DNA of 64,000 nt. It comes from Leifsonia sp. NPDC080035. Lineage in GTDB: Bacteria; Actinomycetota; Actinomycetes; Actinomycetales; Microbacteriaceae. The DNA lies in the NCBI RefSeq assembly GCF_040050925.1, contig NZ_CP157390.1:1302001-1366000 (forward strand), given 5' to 3'. The first letter of the stretch is position 1; the number at the start of each line of letters is the position of its first letter. Position numbers and translations under genes: made by a program. Shown piece after piece: positions 49,267 through 57,500 of the stretch. Below the pieces are notes generated by a model, which did no database searches, was not told the DNA's origin, and saw nothing but the letters and a program-made list of their open reading frames with translations.

Positions 49267-51111
49267 CTATTCGGTGTCGACGACCGCGTCCCCGGCCTGG
49301 CCGAGGCGGGTGGCGCCGAGGCTGACGTCGGCGGCGAGGCGCTGCCTCCGCACCGCGGCCGAGGTCGCGCGCACGGTGAACGGCAGCCGGACCGTCTCGC
49401 CGGCGCCGGCCACGACCGCTGCGGGAGCGGCGGGCGCCACGACCACCTCCCACCCCTCCGGCAGCACCAGCGCGGCGACCACCTCGCGCGGACCGTCGTA
49501 CGGGTTCACCACGACCACCTCGTACTCCAGCGTCGAACCGGCCGGGACCCGCTGGTAGAACGGCTCCACGAGCACCAGGTTGCCGTCGGCGGGCGGGCGC
49601 ATCCCGTCGTCCGGCAGCAGTCCGTCGTGGATGGCCGCGAGCTCGTCTCCCTGGCGGGTGAGCAGCTCCAGGTAGTCCTCGTCCACCTGCCTGCCCTGCC
49701 AGTGCCCGGTGATCATCAGACCGGGCGAGACCCTGCGGTACAGGGCCGCGCTCTGGATGAAGTCGTCGCGCCGGAACCGGTTGCGGTACTGGTAGTTGAG
49801 GATCTCGCGCTGCACGCCGAGGCGCCCCTCCGCCGTCTGCTGGTCGCCGGTGGCGAGCACCCGCACACCATCCACCTCGAACTCGAACGCCGCCGCGTAC
49901 AGGGTGTGGCCGGGCAGCTCGTGGGTGGTGAACTCGTACTCCCGCCAGCGCACGGTGGGCCCGAGCGGAAGCACCCGGTCTGCCGGGATGGGCTCGAACC
50001 ACTGGCAGGGCAGGTCGGTGCGCATCGGGTCGGCCATGATCGGCGCGACGTTCTCCGGCAGCCACACCTCGGTCCCCTCGACCTCCCGCAGCAGGTTCAT
50101 CCCGGCCACGTGGTCGTCGTGGTAGTGCGTCCCGAGCACCACCTCGATGCTCGTCACTCCGTAGTCGCGCTTCAGCGCGGGAAGCGAGGCGAGCCACGGC
50201 CGGCGCGCCGCGCGGTCGGTGCCGGCCGGCCATCCCGTCGACATGTCGTAGCCGTAGTCGATGAGCAACGCAGCGCCGGAATCGCTGAGCAGCACGTACA
50301 CGCAGGAGTTGGCGCTGCGGTTCAGCAGCAGGTGGTCCGTGAGCCGCACGAAGGGACGGTCGTACCAGTCGCGCAGGTCCCACGGCCGGGTGCGCCGCGA
50401 GTCGACGTAGTCGCCCATCCGCCTGGCGAGCTCGGCCAGGGCGGCGACGGCGTCGGGCATCGGCTCGCCGTGCGACGGGAGCAGCACATCCGGCTCCTCC
50501 TCCTGCAGCACGAAGCAGGAGAGCGCGTTCATCGCCGGGCCCTCGTTCTCTGTGTAGGACCACTGGGTCGCCGCGAGCGACCACACCTTGCCCGGCGCGT
50601 AGATCAGGTCGCCTGTGAACGCGACGCGCCCCTCGGGGCGGTCGACCAGGTAGGTCACCGAGCCCATCGTGTGGCCCGGCGTCGGCACCGTCGCAACATC
50701 CACACCGCCGTAGCGGGCCGTGCGGTACTCGGGCACCACCCCGGCGATCGGCACCGGATCGAGCAGCGAGAATCGGTCCTGCCGGAGGTTGTAGTCGTTG
50801 TAGAGCGCGCGCGCCGACCACATCTCGTCCACGCGCGCGAACAGGTCCTGCTCCACCGGCGGCACGTGGATGGGGATGCCCGCCGCCACCGCGCGCGGCA
50901 GCCCCTGGCCCTGGTCGCGGTGGTGGTGGGTCATCAGCACCGCGTCCAGGGTGGCCAGCCCCAGCTCGTGCAGGTGGTCGAGCACGTCGCCGGAGCCGAA
51001 GTCGATCGCGATCGCACCCGCCGTCGCGCCGGGCTGCGGGAGCACGACGTAGACGTTGCAGGTGTCCACGAACCGGTGGACGCCCGGCGCCACCTCGGTG
51101 AACGCGCTCAT
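49267..51111 (-). CDS. Tandem metallo-beta-lactamase-fold protein with NEW3-like C-terminal domain
   Basis: A 614-residue protein with two MBL domains and a beta-sandwich tail. Domain 1 (about 1-240) has THHHRDQG, where the last His of HxHxDH is Gln, plus TPGHTMGS, TGDLIYA and PSHGEP. Domain 2 (about 270-510) has a canonical THYHDDHV, ELPGHTLYA, ATGDQQT and TGHWQG. The last 90 residues (LEYEVVVVNPYDGPREVVAAL...) resemble the NEW3/NPCBM-associated domain that accompanies alpha-galactosidases. ATG overlaps the upstream glycosidase stop (ATGA). A hydrolase for sugar esters or lactones is an inference. Confidence 0.72.
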   Translation of the reverse strand: MSAFTEVAPGVHRFVDTCNVYVVLPQPGATAGAIAIDFGSGDVLDHLHELGLATLDAVLMTHHHRDQGQGLPRAVAAGIPIHVPPVEQDLFARVDEMWSARALYNDYNLRQDRFSLLDPVPIAGVVPEYRTARYGGVDVATVPTPGHTMGSVTYLVDRPEGRVAFTGDLIYAPGKVWSLAATQWSYTENEGPAMNALSCFVLQEEEPDVLLPSHGEPMPDAVAALAELARRMGDYVDSRRTRPWDLRDWYDRPFVRLTDHLLLNRSANSCVYVLLSDSGAALLIDYGYDMSTGWPAGTDRAARRPWLASLPALKRDYGVTSIEVVLGTHYHDDHVAGMNLLREVEGTEVWLPENVAPIMADPMRTDLPCQWFEPIPADRVLPLGPTVRWREYEFTTHELPGHTLYAAAFEFEVDGVRVLATGDQQTAEGRLGVQREILNYQYRNRFRRDDFIQSAALYRRVSPGLMITGHWQGRQVDEDYLELLTRQGDELAAIHDGLLPDDGMRPPADGNLVLVEPFYQRVPAGSTLEYEVVVVNPYDGPREVVAALVLPEGWEVVVAPAAPAAVVAGAGETVRLPFTVRATSAAVRRQRLAADVSLGATRLGQAGDAVVDTE

Positions 51112-52994
51112 GCGGGCGACCGGCTCGACCGGCTCGACCGGTTCTCCCGGTACTCGCGCCAGAGCGCGGCGATCTCGTCGAGGTGCTCGTCCTCGATCGG
51201 CTCGCGGCTGTTGTCGATCGACTCGACGTAGTACAGCGCGGGGACCCCGAGCCGGCCCTGCACGCGGGCGTACTCCAGCCACTCGTCCCTGCTCGGCATC
51301 GGCCACTGGTCGGTGTCGATGGGGTGACCGGGCAGCGCGTTCGCGGCAACGTCGTGCCGGTAGCGCACCTGGTCGGCGACCGGCACGGGCTCGCCGTGCA
51401 CCGAGTCCTCGAGCACGTCGTTCAGCCGCACCATGTCGGTGACCCCGCCGAACGAGGGATGGACGGTGTGCGTCACGACCAGCGCATCCGGCTTCACCGC
51501 CTTGGCCGCGTCGTGGATGGTGCGGACGATCGCGTGCAGCGCCGCGATGCCCCACACGTCCTCGGTGTGCGCCCTGAGGCTCGTGCCGGACGGGGCGCGC
51601 TGAGTGAAGTCCACCTTGAAGCCGTCGGCGTCAAGGCCGTCGGCGGACAGCATGTGCGTGACCTGCGCGGCCAGCGCCTCCAGGTACGCGGGGTTGGACG
51701 GGTCGACCGAGAGCGGACGACCGCCCGCGTCACGCACCGTGAGCTCGGCGGGGAGACCGGACGGGTCCCATGCCTTGAACCAGAGCAGCACACGCTGCCC
51801 CGCCGCGTGGCGGCCGGCGATCCAGCCGCGCAGGTCCGGCCACTTGAGGTGGTCGACGGTGTTGGTGCCGTAGTCCGCCTGCCAGCGGTCGTCGATCACG
51901 ACCGTGCCCGGGTGGATGCCGCGCTCGGCGAGCCGCGCGAGCCAGCGGTCGTACAGCTCCTGGCGAGCGAGGTCGGGGGCGAACGCGGCACCGGCCGGCA
52001 GCACGAACCCGTCGGCGTCGTCGGTGGCGAGCGCCTCGCCCTCGTGGCTCATCCGCACGGCGAGGGCGCACTGCGCGCCCCAGCCGCAGAAGATCGGCTC
52101 GAGCCACCAGTCCGCCGCCGGACCGGGCTCGGCCGCCCAGCCGCGCGCGACGAGGTCGTCGCGGTAGTCGCGGATCGCCGTGAGCGGCGCCCCGGCGGGA
52201 CGCAGCACGAACTCCGGCGACGACCAGCCGCCCGGTCCCACCCGGGTGTGCCCCTCGTACGCCAGCCGCAGCAGGAAGCCGCCGTCGAGAGCGTCGTACC
52301 GGAACGTGGTGAAGCCGAGCTGCTCGACGGGCGCGACGACGGAGACGCCCAGCCAGTCGCCGACGGGCATGTCGGTGGGACCGTGCGCCGCCTCCGCGCC
52401 GATCGCCGGGCGGCCGAAGGCGAACACCAGCGGGGGCGGCGAGAAGATGCCGTGCAGGCGCCCGGGCTCGGCGTCGCCGACGACGCCGAGCTGCGCCTGG
52501 CTGCTCGACGGACGCACGACCTGCACCGGCTCGGTGGGCGTCGGCACGAAGACCGAGGGGAACCGGATTCCTGAGCGGAAGGTGCCCGCCGCACCGGTCG
52601 GCAGGGCGGCCTGGCCGCCGAAGACGGTGACGTCGGCGATCCGGGCGTCCTCCTCTGCGGTGGTCACCTCGATCTGGGCGCGCACCTCGCCGGGGGTGCA
52701 GCGCAGGACGAGGGCCCGGGTCGCCCACGCGCTCGAGTCGCTGATGACCCGCACCACGACGTCGCCGCCCGGCTCCTCCTCCAGGGTGACCGCGGTCGGG
52801 CCGGAGGCCTCGTCGGGCATCCCGACGCGGTCGACGCCGGCGATGAGCGAGAGGTCGGTCCACAGCTCGCCGCTCGCCGAGGCGAGCGTGGCGCGCGGCC
52901 GCGCGAGCGCGACGCCGAGAGTGTAGGCGGGGGCCGTGATCACAACCTCGGTCGCGCCGCGGGTGACCGTGATGTCGGTGTGGGTGGTCTGCAT
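51108..52994 (-). CDS. Putative TIM-barrel glycoside hydrolase, GH31/GH36-like
   Basis: A 628-residue protein. Residues 1-300 are beta-sandwich. Residues 320-600 form a TIM barrel: GTVVIDDRWQADYGTNT, then RVLLWFKAWDPSGLP, then DGFKVDFTQRAPSG, where the Asp of KVDF aligns with the nucleophile of GH31/GH36 alpha-glycosidases. THTVHPSFGGVTDMVRLNDV and DTDQWPMPSRDEW may hold the acid/base and pocket. I cannot settle its family. GAAGGAC precedes the ATG. It is coupled to the MBL fusion gene and probably acts on an alpha-linked sugar. Confidence 0.6.
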   Translation of the reverse strand: MQTTHTDITVTRGATEVVITAPAYTLGVALARPRATLASASGELWTDLSLIAGVDRVGMPDEASGPTAVTLEEEPGGDVVVRVISDSSAWATRALVLRCTPGEVRAQIEVTTAEEDARIADVTVFGGQAALPTGAAGTFRSGIRFPSVFVPTPTEPVQVVRPSSSQAQLGVVGDAEPGRLHGIFSPPPLVFAFGRPAIGAEAAHGPTDMPVGDWLGVSVVAPVEQLGFTTFRYDALDGGFLLRLAYEGHTRVGPGGWSSPEFVLRPAGAPLTAIRDYRDDLVARGWAAEPGPAADWWLEPIFCGWGAQCALAVRMSHEGEALATDDADGFVLPAGAAFAPDLARQELYDRWLARLAERGIHPGTVVIDDRWQADYGTNTVDHLKWPDLRGWIAGRHAAGQRVLLWFKAWDPSGLPAELTVRDAGGRPLSVDPSNPAYLEALAAQVTHMLSADGLDADGFKVDFTQRAPSGTSLRAHTEDVWGIAALHAIVRTIHDAAKAVKPDALVVTHTVHPSFGGVTDMVRLNDVLEDSVHGEPVPVADQVRYRHDVAANALPGHPIDTDQWPMPSRDEWLEYARVQGRLGVPALYYVESIDNSREPIEDEHLDEIAALWREYRENRSSRSSRSPA

Positions 52995-53043
52995 CGTCCT
53001 TCGGGGTTCTCGGGGAGCTCGTCGCGGAGAAGAGGGGATGGGG

Positions 53044-53286
53044 TCAGCGGGCGCGGAGGCCCGCGCGAGCGGCGACGGAGTCGGCGGTGACCGCGCCGCC
53101 CCGGCCGTGGAGCGTGATGCGGAACGTCGGCTCTGGGGCGAAGCCGACGGTGGGTGCTGCGGCCCCGCCCGGAGTCCTGGGGAGGACGAGCGCGCCGTCC
53201 GCCTCCACACCGTAGCGGAACTCGCCCGCGAAAGCAGGATGCGTGCTGTGCCGCTTCGCGAGCGCGAGCGCGACCGCGGTGTCGGG
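53044..53286 (-). pseudogene. Possible gene fragment
   Basis: On the minus strand an open frame encodes TAVALALAKRHSTHPAFAGEF..., then PTVGFAPEPTFRITLHGRGGA, and ends at 53044 with a stop. The stretch reads like the conserved end of a real protein, unlike the repeat just upstream of it, and it has no start codon of its own. It may be the remnant of a gene cut by the repeat at 53287-53489, or chance coding bias. I do not recognise the family. Confidence 0.35.
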
Positions 53287-53489
53287 AAGGGAGGACGGAC
53301 GGGGCCGCGGGCGGCGTGGCGCGGCGAAGGGAGGAGACCAGCGGGGAATTGGGGGCGGATCCCCTCCGTTTCCGACGGGCCGGTGGGCCCGCGTGCAATT
53401 CCGGAGAACCCGGCGGCGCTTGGCGTTCTGGGACCGTAGGAACGGGGAAAGCGGCGGGATCGGGGCCGCTTCTCCGGAGTCACGGACGC
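53287..53489. repeat. Dispersed repeat, copy D (two modules, swapped order)
   Basis: Module 2 (about 53287-53384: GGGAGGACGG ... GGCGAAGGGAGGAGA ... CCTCCGTTTCCGAC) comes first. Module 1 (about 53396-53489: CAATTCCGGAGAAC ... GACCGTAGGAACGGGG ... CTTCTCCGGAGTCACGGACG) follows. Copy B has the same two modules in the opposite order. Together with the fragment they fill the 500-bp gap before the racemase gene. Confidence 0.62.
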
Positions 53490-53501
53490 GCACGCCGGTG
53501 C

Positions 53502-54266
53502 TCACGGCCGCACCCCCGAGGTTCCGTCGGGACCGGACGCGGCCGGCCGGTTCGCGCTGGCGACCGGCCCGTCCGGGCCCGACGGGGTCAGTGCCTCCCG
53601 CAGCCGCGCGACGCCGCCGGCCGGGGAGGTGAGCACGGGGACGTCGACACCCGCCGCGGCGGCGGCATCCGCCATCGACGCCTGGGCGAGCACGACCACC
53701 GTCGCCTCGCCCGCGACCGCACGGACGGCCTCGGCGATCAGCCGGTCGTGCGTCGCGCGGTCGCCCTCGGCGCGCGCAGCCGCGGCGCCGGCGACGACGC
53801 GGGCCGTGACGACGGCGCCCGACCCCTGCGCGGCGGCCTCGCGCTCGATGAGGCGCGAGGTGGGTCCGAGCGTCGCCGTGTTGGTCGCGAGCGCGGCGAT
53901 CATCGGCGCCGCGGTCACCGGCGGCCCGGACACCCGCGCGCCGGAGCCCGCCAGCCGCACCGCCTCCGCGGCCATGGCGGCGTCGACGCGGACGACGGGG
54001 ATGCGCATCCCCTCGGCCGCGCGCTCTGCCGCCTCGCCGATCGAGGAGCAGGTGACGAGCACGGCGTCCGCGCCCGCGTCCGCCAGGTGCGCGAGATGCG
54101 AGGCGACCCGCGCGCGCACATCGGCGGTGACGCCGTCCGCGATCGCCGTCTCGAGCAGCCAGGCGTCGACGATGTGCTCGCGGTAGGCGCCGGGGATGCT
54201 CTCGGCGAGCAGCTCGTCGAACGCCCCGGCGAGCGCGGGGACGGTGTGCAGCACGCCGGCGATCAC
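53502..54266 (-). CDS. Aspartate/glutamate/hydantoin racemase family protein
   Basis: A 254-residue protein of the Asp/Glu racemase superfamily. The first catalytic Cys lies in LVTCSSIGEAA; the second site is VVLAQASMADAA, with Ala where racemases have Cys, as in the related maleate-isomerase/decarboxylase-like branches. So it may not be a racemase. It is last in a three-gene operon with an FGGY kinase and a YihT-like aldolase, coupled by ATGA. Confidence 0.72.
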   Translation of the reverse strand: MIAGVLHTVPALAGAFDELLAESIPGAYREHIVDAWLLETAIADGVTADVRARVASHLAHLADAGADAVLVTCSSIGEAAERAAEGMRIPVVRVDAAMAAEAVRLAGSGARVSGPPVTAAPMIAALATNTATLGPTSRLIEREAAAQGSGAVVTARVVAGAAAARAEGDRATHDRLIAEAVRAVAGEATVVVLAQASMADAAAAAGVDVPVLTSPAGGVARLREALTPSGPDGPVASANRPAASGPDGTSGVRP

Positions 54267-55183
54267 GACGCCTCCCGCCAGGGCCGCGCCTCGCGCTCGA
54301 CGACCGCGATGAGGCTCTCGAAGCGCGGGACGGACAGCTCGCGCAGGGCGGCAGGCACGTCCGCGCTACCGACCACGTCGCTCCACAGCGCGCGTCCGGC
54401 GAGGAAGCCGCTCGCCCCCGCGCGGCAGGCGGCCCGCACGGCGGGCTCGAACGCGGGCCGGTCGACGCCCTGCGAGAGCACAACCCACGGACCGGTGATC
54501 GCCTCGTTCAGGCGCTCGCTCGCCTCCCGCTGCTCGCGATCGTCGCCGGTGCCGGCGAGCGGCACCTGCACCTTGTAGAGCGAAGGGCCGAGCGGGGAGA
54601 GCTCCCGCGCCGCCTCGCGGATGGCGTCGTCCATGTCCCAGCTCTTCTCGTCGAGCTCCGCCGGGGTCGCCCGGACGACGGGCTCGAGCACCGAGAGGAC
54701 GCCGCGGGCGCGGCACTCGGCGATGAAGCGCTCCACCAGGTGCACGCGGGCGGGCCGCTTGGCGTCGCGCCGCCAGATCACGAGCAGCTTGAGCGCCACG
54801 ACGCCGTCGAGGTCCGTGCGCTCCAGGACGACGTCGTCCAGCCCGGTCTCCTCGACGGGACCGCCGTCCTCCTGTTCGAGGGCGTCCGCGGCGAGGATGA
54901 GCCCGGTCCGGGAGGGGAGCAGGTCCCGCACGGCCTCGAAGCCGTACTGCCGGTCGATGAGGAAGCCGGAGGCGAGCGGCCCGAGCGCCTCGGCGACGGC
55001 CACCTTGAAGCCGATCAGCACGTCGTCGGCCGGGCGATCCGCCCCGGCGAGGTCGAACATGTGGCGCAGGCTCTCCCGCTGATCCATCGCGACCATGGCC
55101 AACGTGCCGGAGGGGCGCGCGATCGCATCGAGGCTTCGGGGGACGGACGCGGGCGCGGTGGAGGCGGGTGCGGGGTCGGTCAT
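54263..55183 (-). CDS. Class I aldolase, YihT/LacD-like
   Basis: A 306-residue TIM-barrel aldolase that follows the sulfofructosephosphate aldolase YihT along its length: LAMVAMDQRESLRHMF, VLIGFKVAVAEALGP, VALKLLVIWRRD, VLEPVVR, SLYKVQVPL (Schiff-base Lys204), WVVLSQGVD and AGASGFLAGRALW. Tagatose-1,6-bisphosphate aldolase (LacD) shares many of these motifs, so the substrate may be a tagatose- or sulfofructose-type phosphate. A FGGY kinase, not the YihV-type kinase, precedes it. Coupled to both neighbours by ATGA. Confidence 0.78.
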   Translation of the reverse strand: MTDPAPASTAPASVPRSLDAIARPSGTLAMVAMDQRESLRHMFDLAGADRPADDVLIGFKVAVAEALGPLASGFLIDRQYGFEAVRDLLPSRTGLILAADALEQEDGGPVEETGLDDVVLERTDLDGVVALKLLVIWRRDAKRPARVHLVERFIAECRARGVLSVLEPVVRATPAELDEKSWDMDDAIREAARELSPLGPSLYKVQVPLAGTGDDREQREASERLNEAITGPWVVLSQGVDRPAFEPAVRAACRAGASGFLAGRALWSDVVGSADVPAALRELSVPRFESLIAVVEREARPWREAS

Positions 55184-56628
55184 GCGGGTTCCTTCTCGTG
55201 GTGCGTCGCCGCCGCCACGAACCGCTCCAGCAGAGCCGGGTCGCCCGTGGTGGCGGCGTCTTCTGGACTGCCGAGCGGCAGGGTGGTCGTGATGCCGGTG
55301 ATGCGGTGCGCGGCCAGCATGGCGGCTCCGACGGCGACGACCTCGCCCGCGGCGACCGGCCGGAGCCTGCCAGGGAGGACCCGGTTCTTGATCCGCGCCC
55401 AGGCGCCGTTCGCCGCCGCGGCACCGCCGAGCAGGGTCACATCGGGATGGCGCGGCCCCAGGATGCGCGTCTGCTCGGCGTCCAGCCACGCCAGGTGCAG
55501 GGCGAGGCCGGCGAAGACGGCGGCGAGCGCCGCGCCCGGCTCGGCGGGCAGAGCGGGAACCGCACGGACGCGTGCACCCGGGTCGGGCAGCGGCGACTGG
55601 CGGCCGCGCAGATACGGCAGCAGGAACGCCTCGATCGGCCGGCCGGCGTGCGCCTCAGCGCTGCGGAGGGCCGCGGTGGGTTCGACGCCGGGCAGCAGCT
55701 CCCGCAGCGCCCACTCGACGAGGGCGCCCGCGGTGGGGTTGCCGGCGAGCAGCGACCGGTGACGGCCGTCCACGCTGGGCGCGATGCTCATCCCCTGCCG
55801 CCGCGCCTCCTCGCGCGGAATGTCGGCGGCGACGCGGTAGAGCGCCTCCGCGGTGCCGACGGAGTCGGCGGCCTGCCCCGGCTCGCGGACCCCGGCCGCC
55901 CACGCCCCGACCGCATGGTCGTGACCGGCGACGACGACCGGCAGGCCGGCGGGGAGGTCGAGCGCGGCGGCGGCGTGCGCGGAGAGCGCCCCTGCCGCGT
56001 CGCCCGGAGGTGAGACACGCGGGAAGCGGTCCGGCGTCAGGCCGGCGAGGGCGAGGAGGTCGGGGTCGAAGGACTCGGCGGTGCCGTCGATGCGATAGGC
56101 CATGGTGCGCGCCGCGAGCGTGCGGTCGGTGACGGCCTCGCCGGTCAGCGCCTCGGCGACCAGCGCATCCACACCGCTCCAGCGAGCGCCATGGAGGCGC
56201 GGGTCGTCCTCGTCGGCGAGCGTCAGCCAGTGGGCGAGCGGCGACTTCGCGGCGACCGGCACACCGGTCGCGGCGTACAGCTCGGGGGCGCCGGCGGCCA
56301 CGACGAGACGGTCGGCGGCGCGGGTGTCGCCGCGCGTCCAGCGCAGGAGCGAGCCGCGTGGCTCACCATCGGGGCCGATCAGGGCACCCGTCTCGGCCAT
56401 CGAGGCGATCCCGATGCCGACGATCCGGTCGCGCTGCCCCTCGGCGACCTCGGCGATCGCGGCGAGCACCGCATCCCGCAGCTCCGCACCCGTGGCGGGC
56501 GTCGGCATCGTGCGGCCGCGCTGCTCGTGCACGACGCCGTCGCCGCCAAACGCCGCCAGCACGACCTTCGTGTTGGTCGTGCCCACGTCGACGCCGAGGG
56601 CAGCGGCGGAGGATGCCGGAACGGTCAC
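55180..56628 (-). CDS. FGGY family carbohydrate kinase, gluconokinase-like
   Basis: A 482-residue FGGY kinase: LGVDVGTTNTKVVLAAFGGDG, GIGIASMAETGALIGPDG, VVVAGHDHAVGAWAAGVRE and LLGGAAAANGAWARIK. GHDHxVGA is typical of a gluconate/xylulose-like branch. GTG at 56628 is chosen because a -10 box ends six bases before it, giving a leaderless mRNA; longer ATG starts would lie in the promoter. First gene of a three-gene unit divergent from the DeoR gene. Confidence 0.82.
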   Translation of the reverse strand: MTVPASSAAALGVDVGTTNTKVVLAAFGGDGVVHEQRGRTMPTPATGAELRDAVLAAIAEVAEGQRDRIVGIGIASMAETGALIGPDGEPRGSLLRWTRGDTRAADRLVVAAGAPELYAATGVPVAAKSPLAHWLTLADEDDPRLHGARWSGVDALVAEALTGEAVTDRTLAARTMAYRIDGTAESFDPDLLALAGLTPDRFPRVSPPGDAAGALSAHAAAALDLPAGLPVVVAGHDHAVGAWAAGVREPGQAADSVGTAEALYRVAADIPREEARRQGMSIAPSVDGRHRSLLAGNPTAGALVEWALRELLPGVEPTAALRSAEAHAGRPIEAFLLPYLRGRQSPLPDPGARVRAVPALPAEPGAALAAVFAGLALHLAWLDAEQTRILGPRHPDVTLLGGAAAANGAWARIKNRVLPGRLRPVAAGEVVAVGAAMLAAHRITGITTTLPLGSPEDAATTGDPALLERFVAAATHHEKEPA

Positions 56629-56634
56629 ACCCTC

Positions 56635-56708
56635 ATTCTGTTCACTTCTGAACATTTGAGTCAAGATTTGTCCGTTTATTGACAAGTGCGGGTGGGAGTC
56701 GATTGGAT
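56635..56708. promoter_or_regulatory. Divergent leaderless promoters and DeoR-type operator
   Basis: Minus strand: TTGACT (56659-56664), 18 bp, CAGAAT (56635-56640), then six bases to the kinase GTG. Plus strand: TTGACA (56679-56684), 18 bp, TTGGAT (56703-56708), then six bases to the regulator GTG. TGTTCA-CTTC-TGAACA (56639-56654) is a perfect inverted repeat over the kinase promoter and a likely DeoR-type site. Confidence 0.6.
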
Positions 56709-56714
56709 GGACGC

Positions 56715-57500
56715 GTGCGCTACACCGACGCCCCCGCCCGCCGCGACGAGCTCCTCCGCCGCCTCTCGGCCGAGGGCTACGTGTCGTCGTCGCGGGTCGC
56801 CGAGGAGTTCGGCGTCTCGGAGATGACCATCCGCCGCGACCTGCGCCAGCTCGCGGCCGACGGCCTCGCCCGCCGCGTCGTCGGCGGCGCCAGCCTGCCC
56901 GACCTGGGCCACGGCCGCCCCTTCGAGGAGCGCGCCGGCACGGGCGGAGACGAGAAGCGGTCCATCGCCGAGGCGTGCCTCGAGCTGCTGAGCGGCGCGG
57001 GCACGATCGCGCTCGACGCCGGGACGACGGTCGCGCCGCTCGCCGGGCTCGTCGCCGCCGGCACGACGATCGTCAGCCACTCGGCCCCGGTCATCCAGTC
57101 CGCCATCGAGCGCGGGGACGTAGAGCTCGTCGGCATCGGGGGCGTCTACCAGCCGGAGACGCGCAGCTTCGCCGGGGCCGCGGCCCGCCGGGCGATCGGG
57201 GACTACGCGTTCGATGTCGCGGTGCTCTCGGCGACCGCGGTCGACGCCACCAGCATCCTCTGCGCCAACGCCCTCGACGCGGAGATCAAGCAGGAGCTCG
57301 CCCGCGCCGCGCGCACGACCGTGCTGCTCGTGGACCACTCCAAGCTCGGCTCCCGCGCCCCCATCCGCGTCGGCGCGCTGAGCCTTGTGGACGTAATCGT
57401 CACCGACGACGGCGCAGAACCCGACGACCTGCGCGCGCTCGCGGACGCGGGCGTGCGCGTCGTGGTGGCCGGAGCGGAACAGGCGGTCGACGTCTCGTGA
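56715..57500 (+). CDS. DeoR/GlpR family transcriptional regulator
   Basis: A 261-residue DeoR-type regulator. The HTH reads RRDELLRRLSAEGYVSSSRVAEEFGVSEMTIRRDLRQL (given in pieces it spans residues 8-55). The C-terminal sugar-phosphate isomerase-like sensor has IALDAGTTVAPLAGL, ELVGIGGVYQPETRSF and LVDHSKLGSRAP. GTG at 56715 suits a leaderless transcript; TTG at 56679 lies in the -35 box. It probably represses both divergent units in response to a phosphorylated sugar acid. The last base overlaps the OtnK-like ATG. Confidence 0.88.
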   Translation: MRYTDAPARRDELLRRLSAEGYVSSSRVAEEFGVSEMTIRRDLRQLAADGLARRVVGGASLPDLGHGRPFEERAGTGGDEKRSIAEACLELLSGAGTIALDAGTTVAPLAGLVAAGTTIVSHSAPVIQSAIERGDVELVGIGGVYQPETRSFAGAAARRAIGDYAFDVAVLSATAVDATSILCANALDAEIKQELARAARTTVLLVDHSKLGSRAPIRVGALSLVDVIVTDDGAEPDDLRALADAGVRVVVAGAEQAVDVS

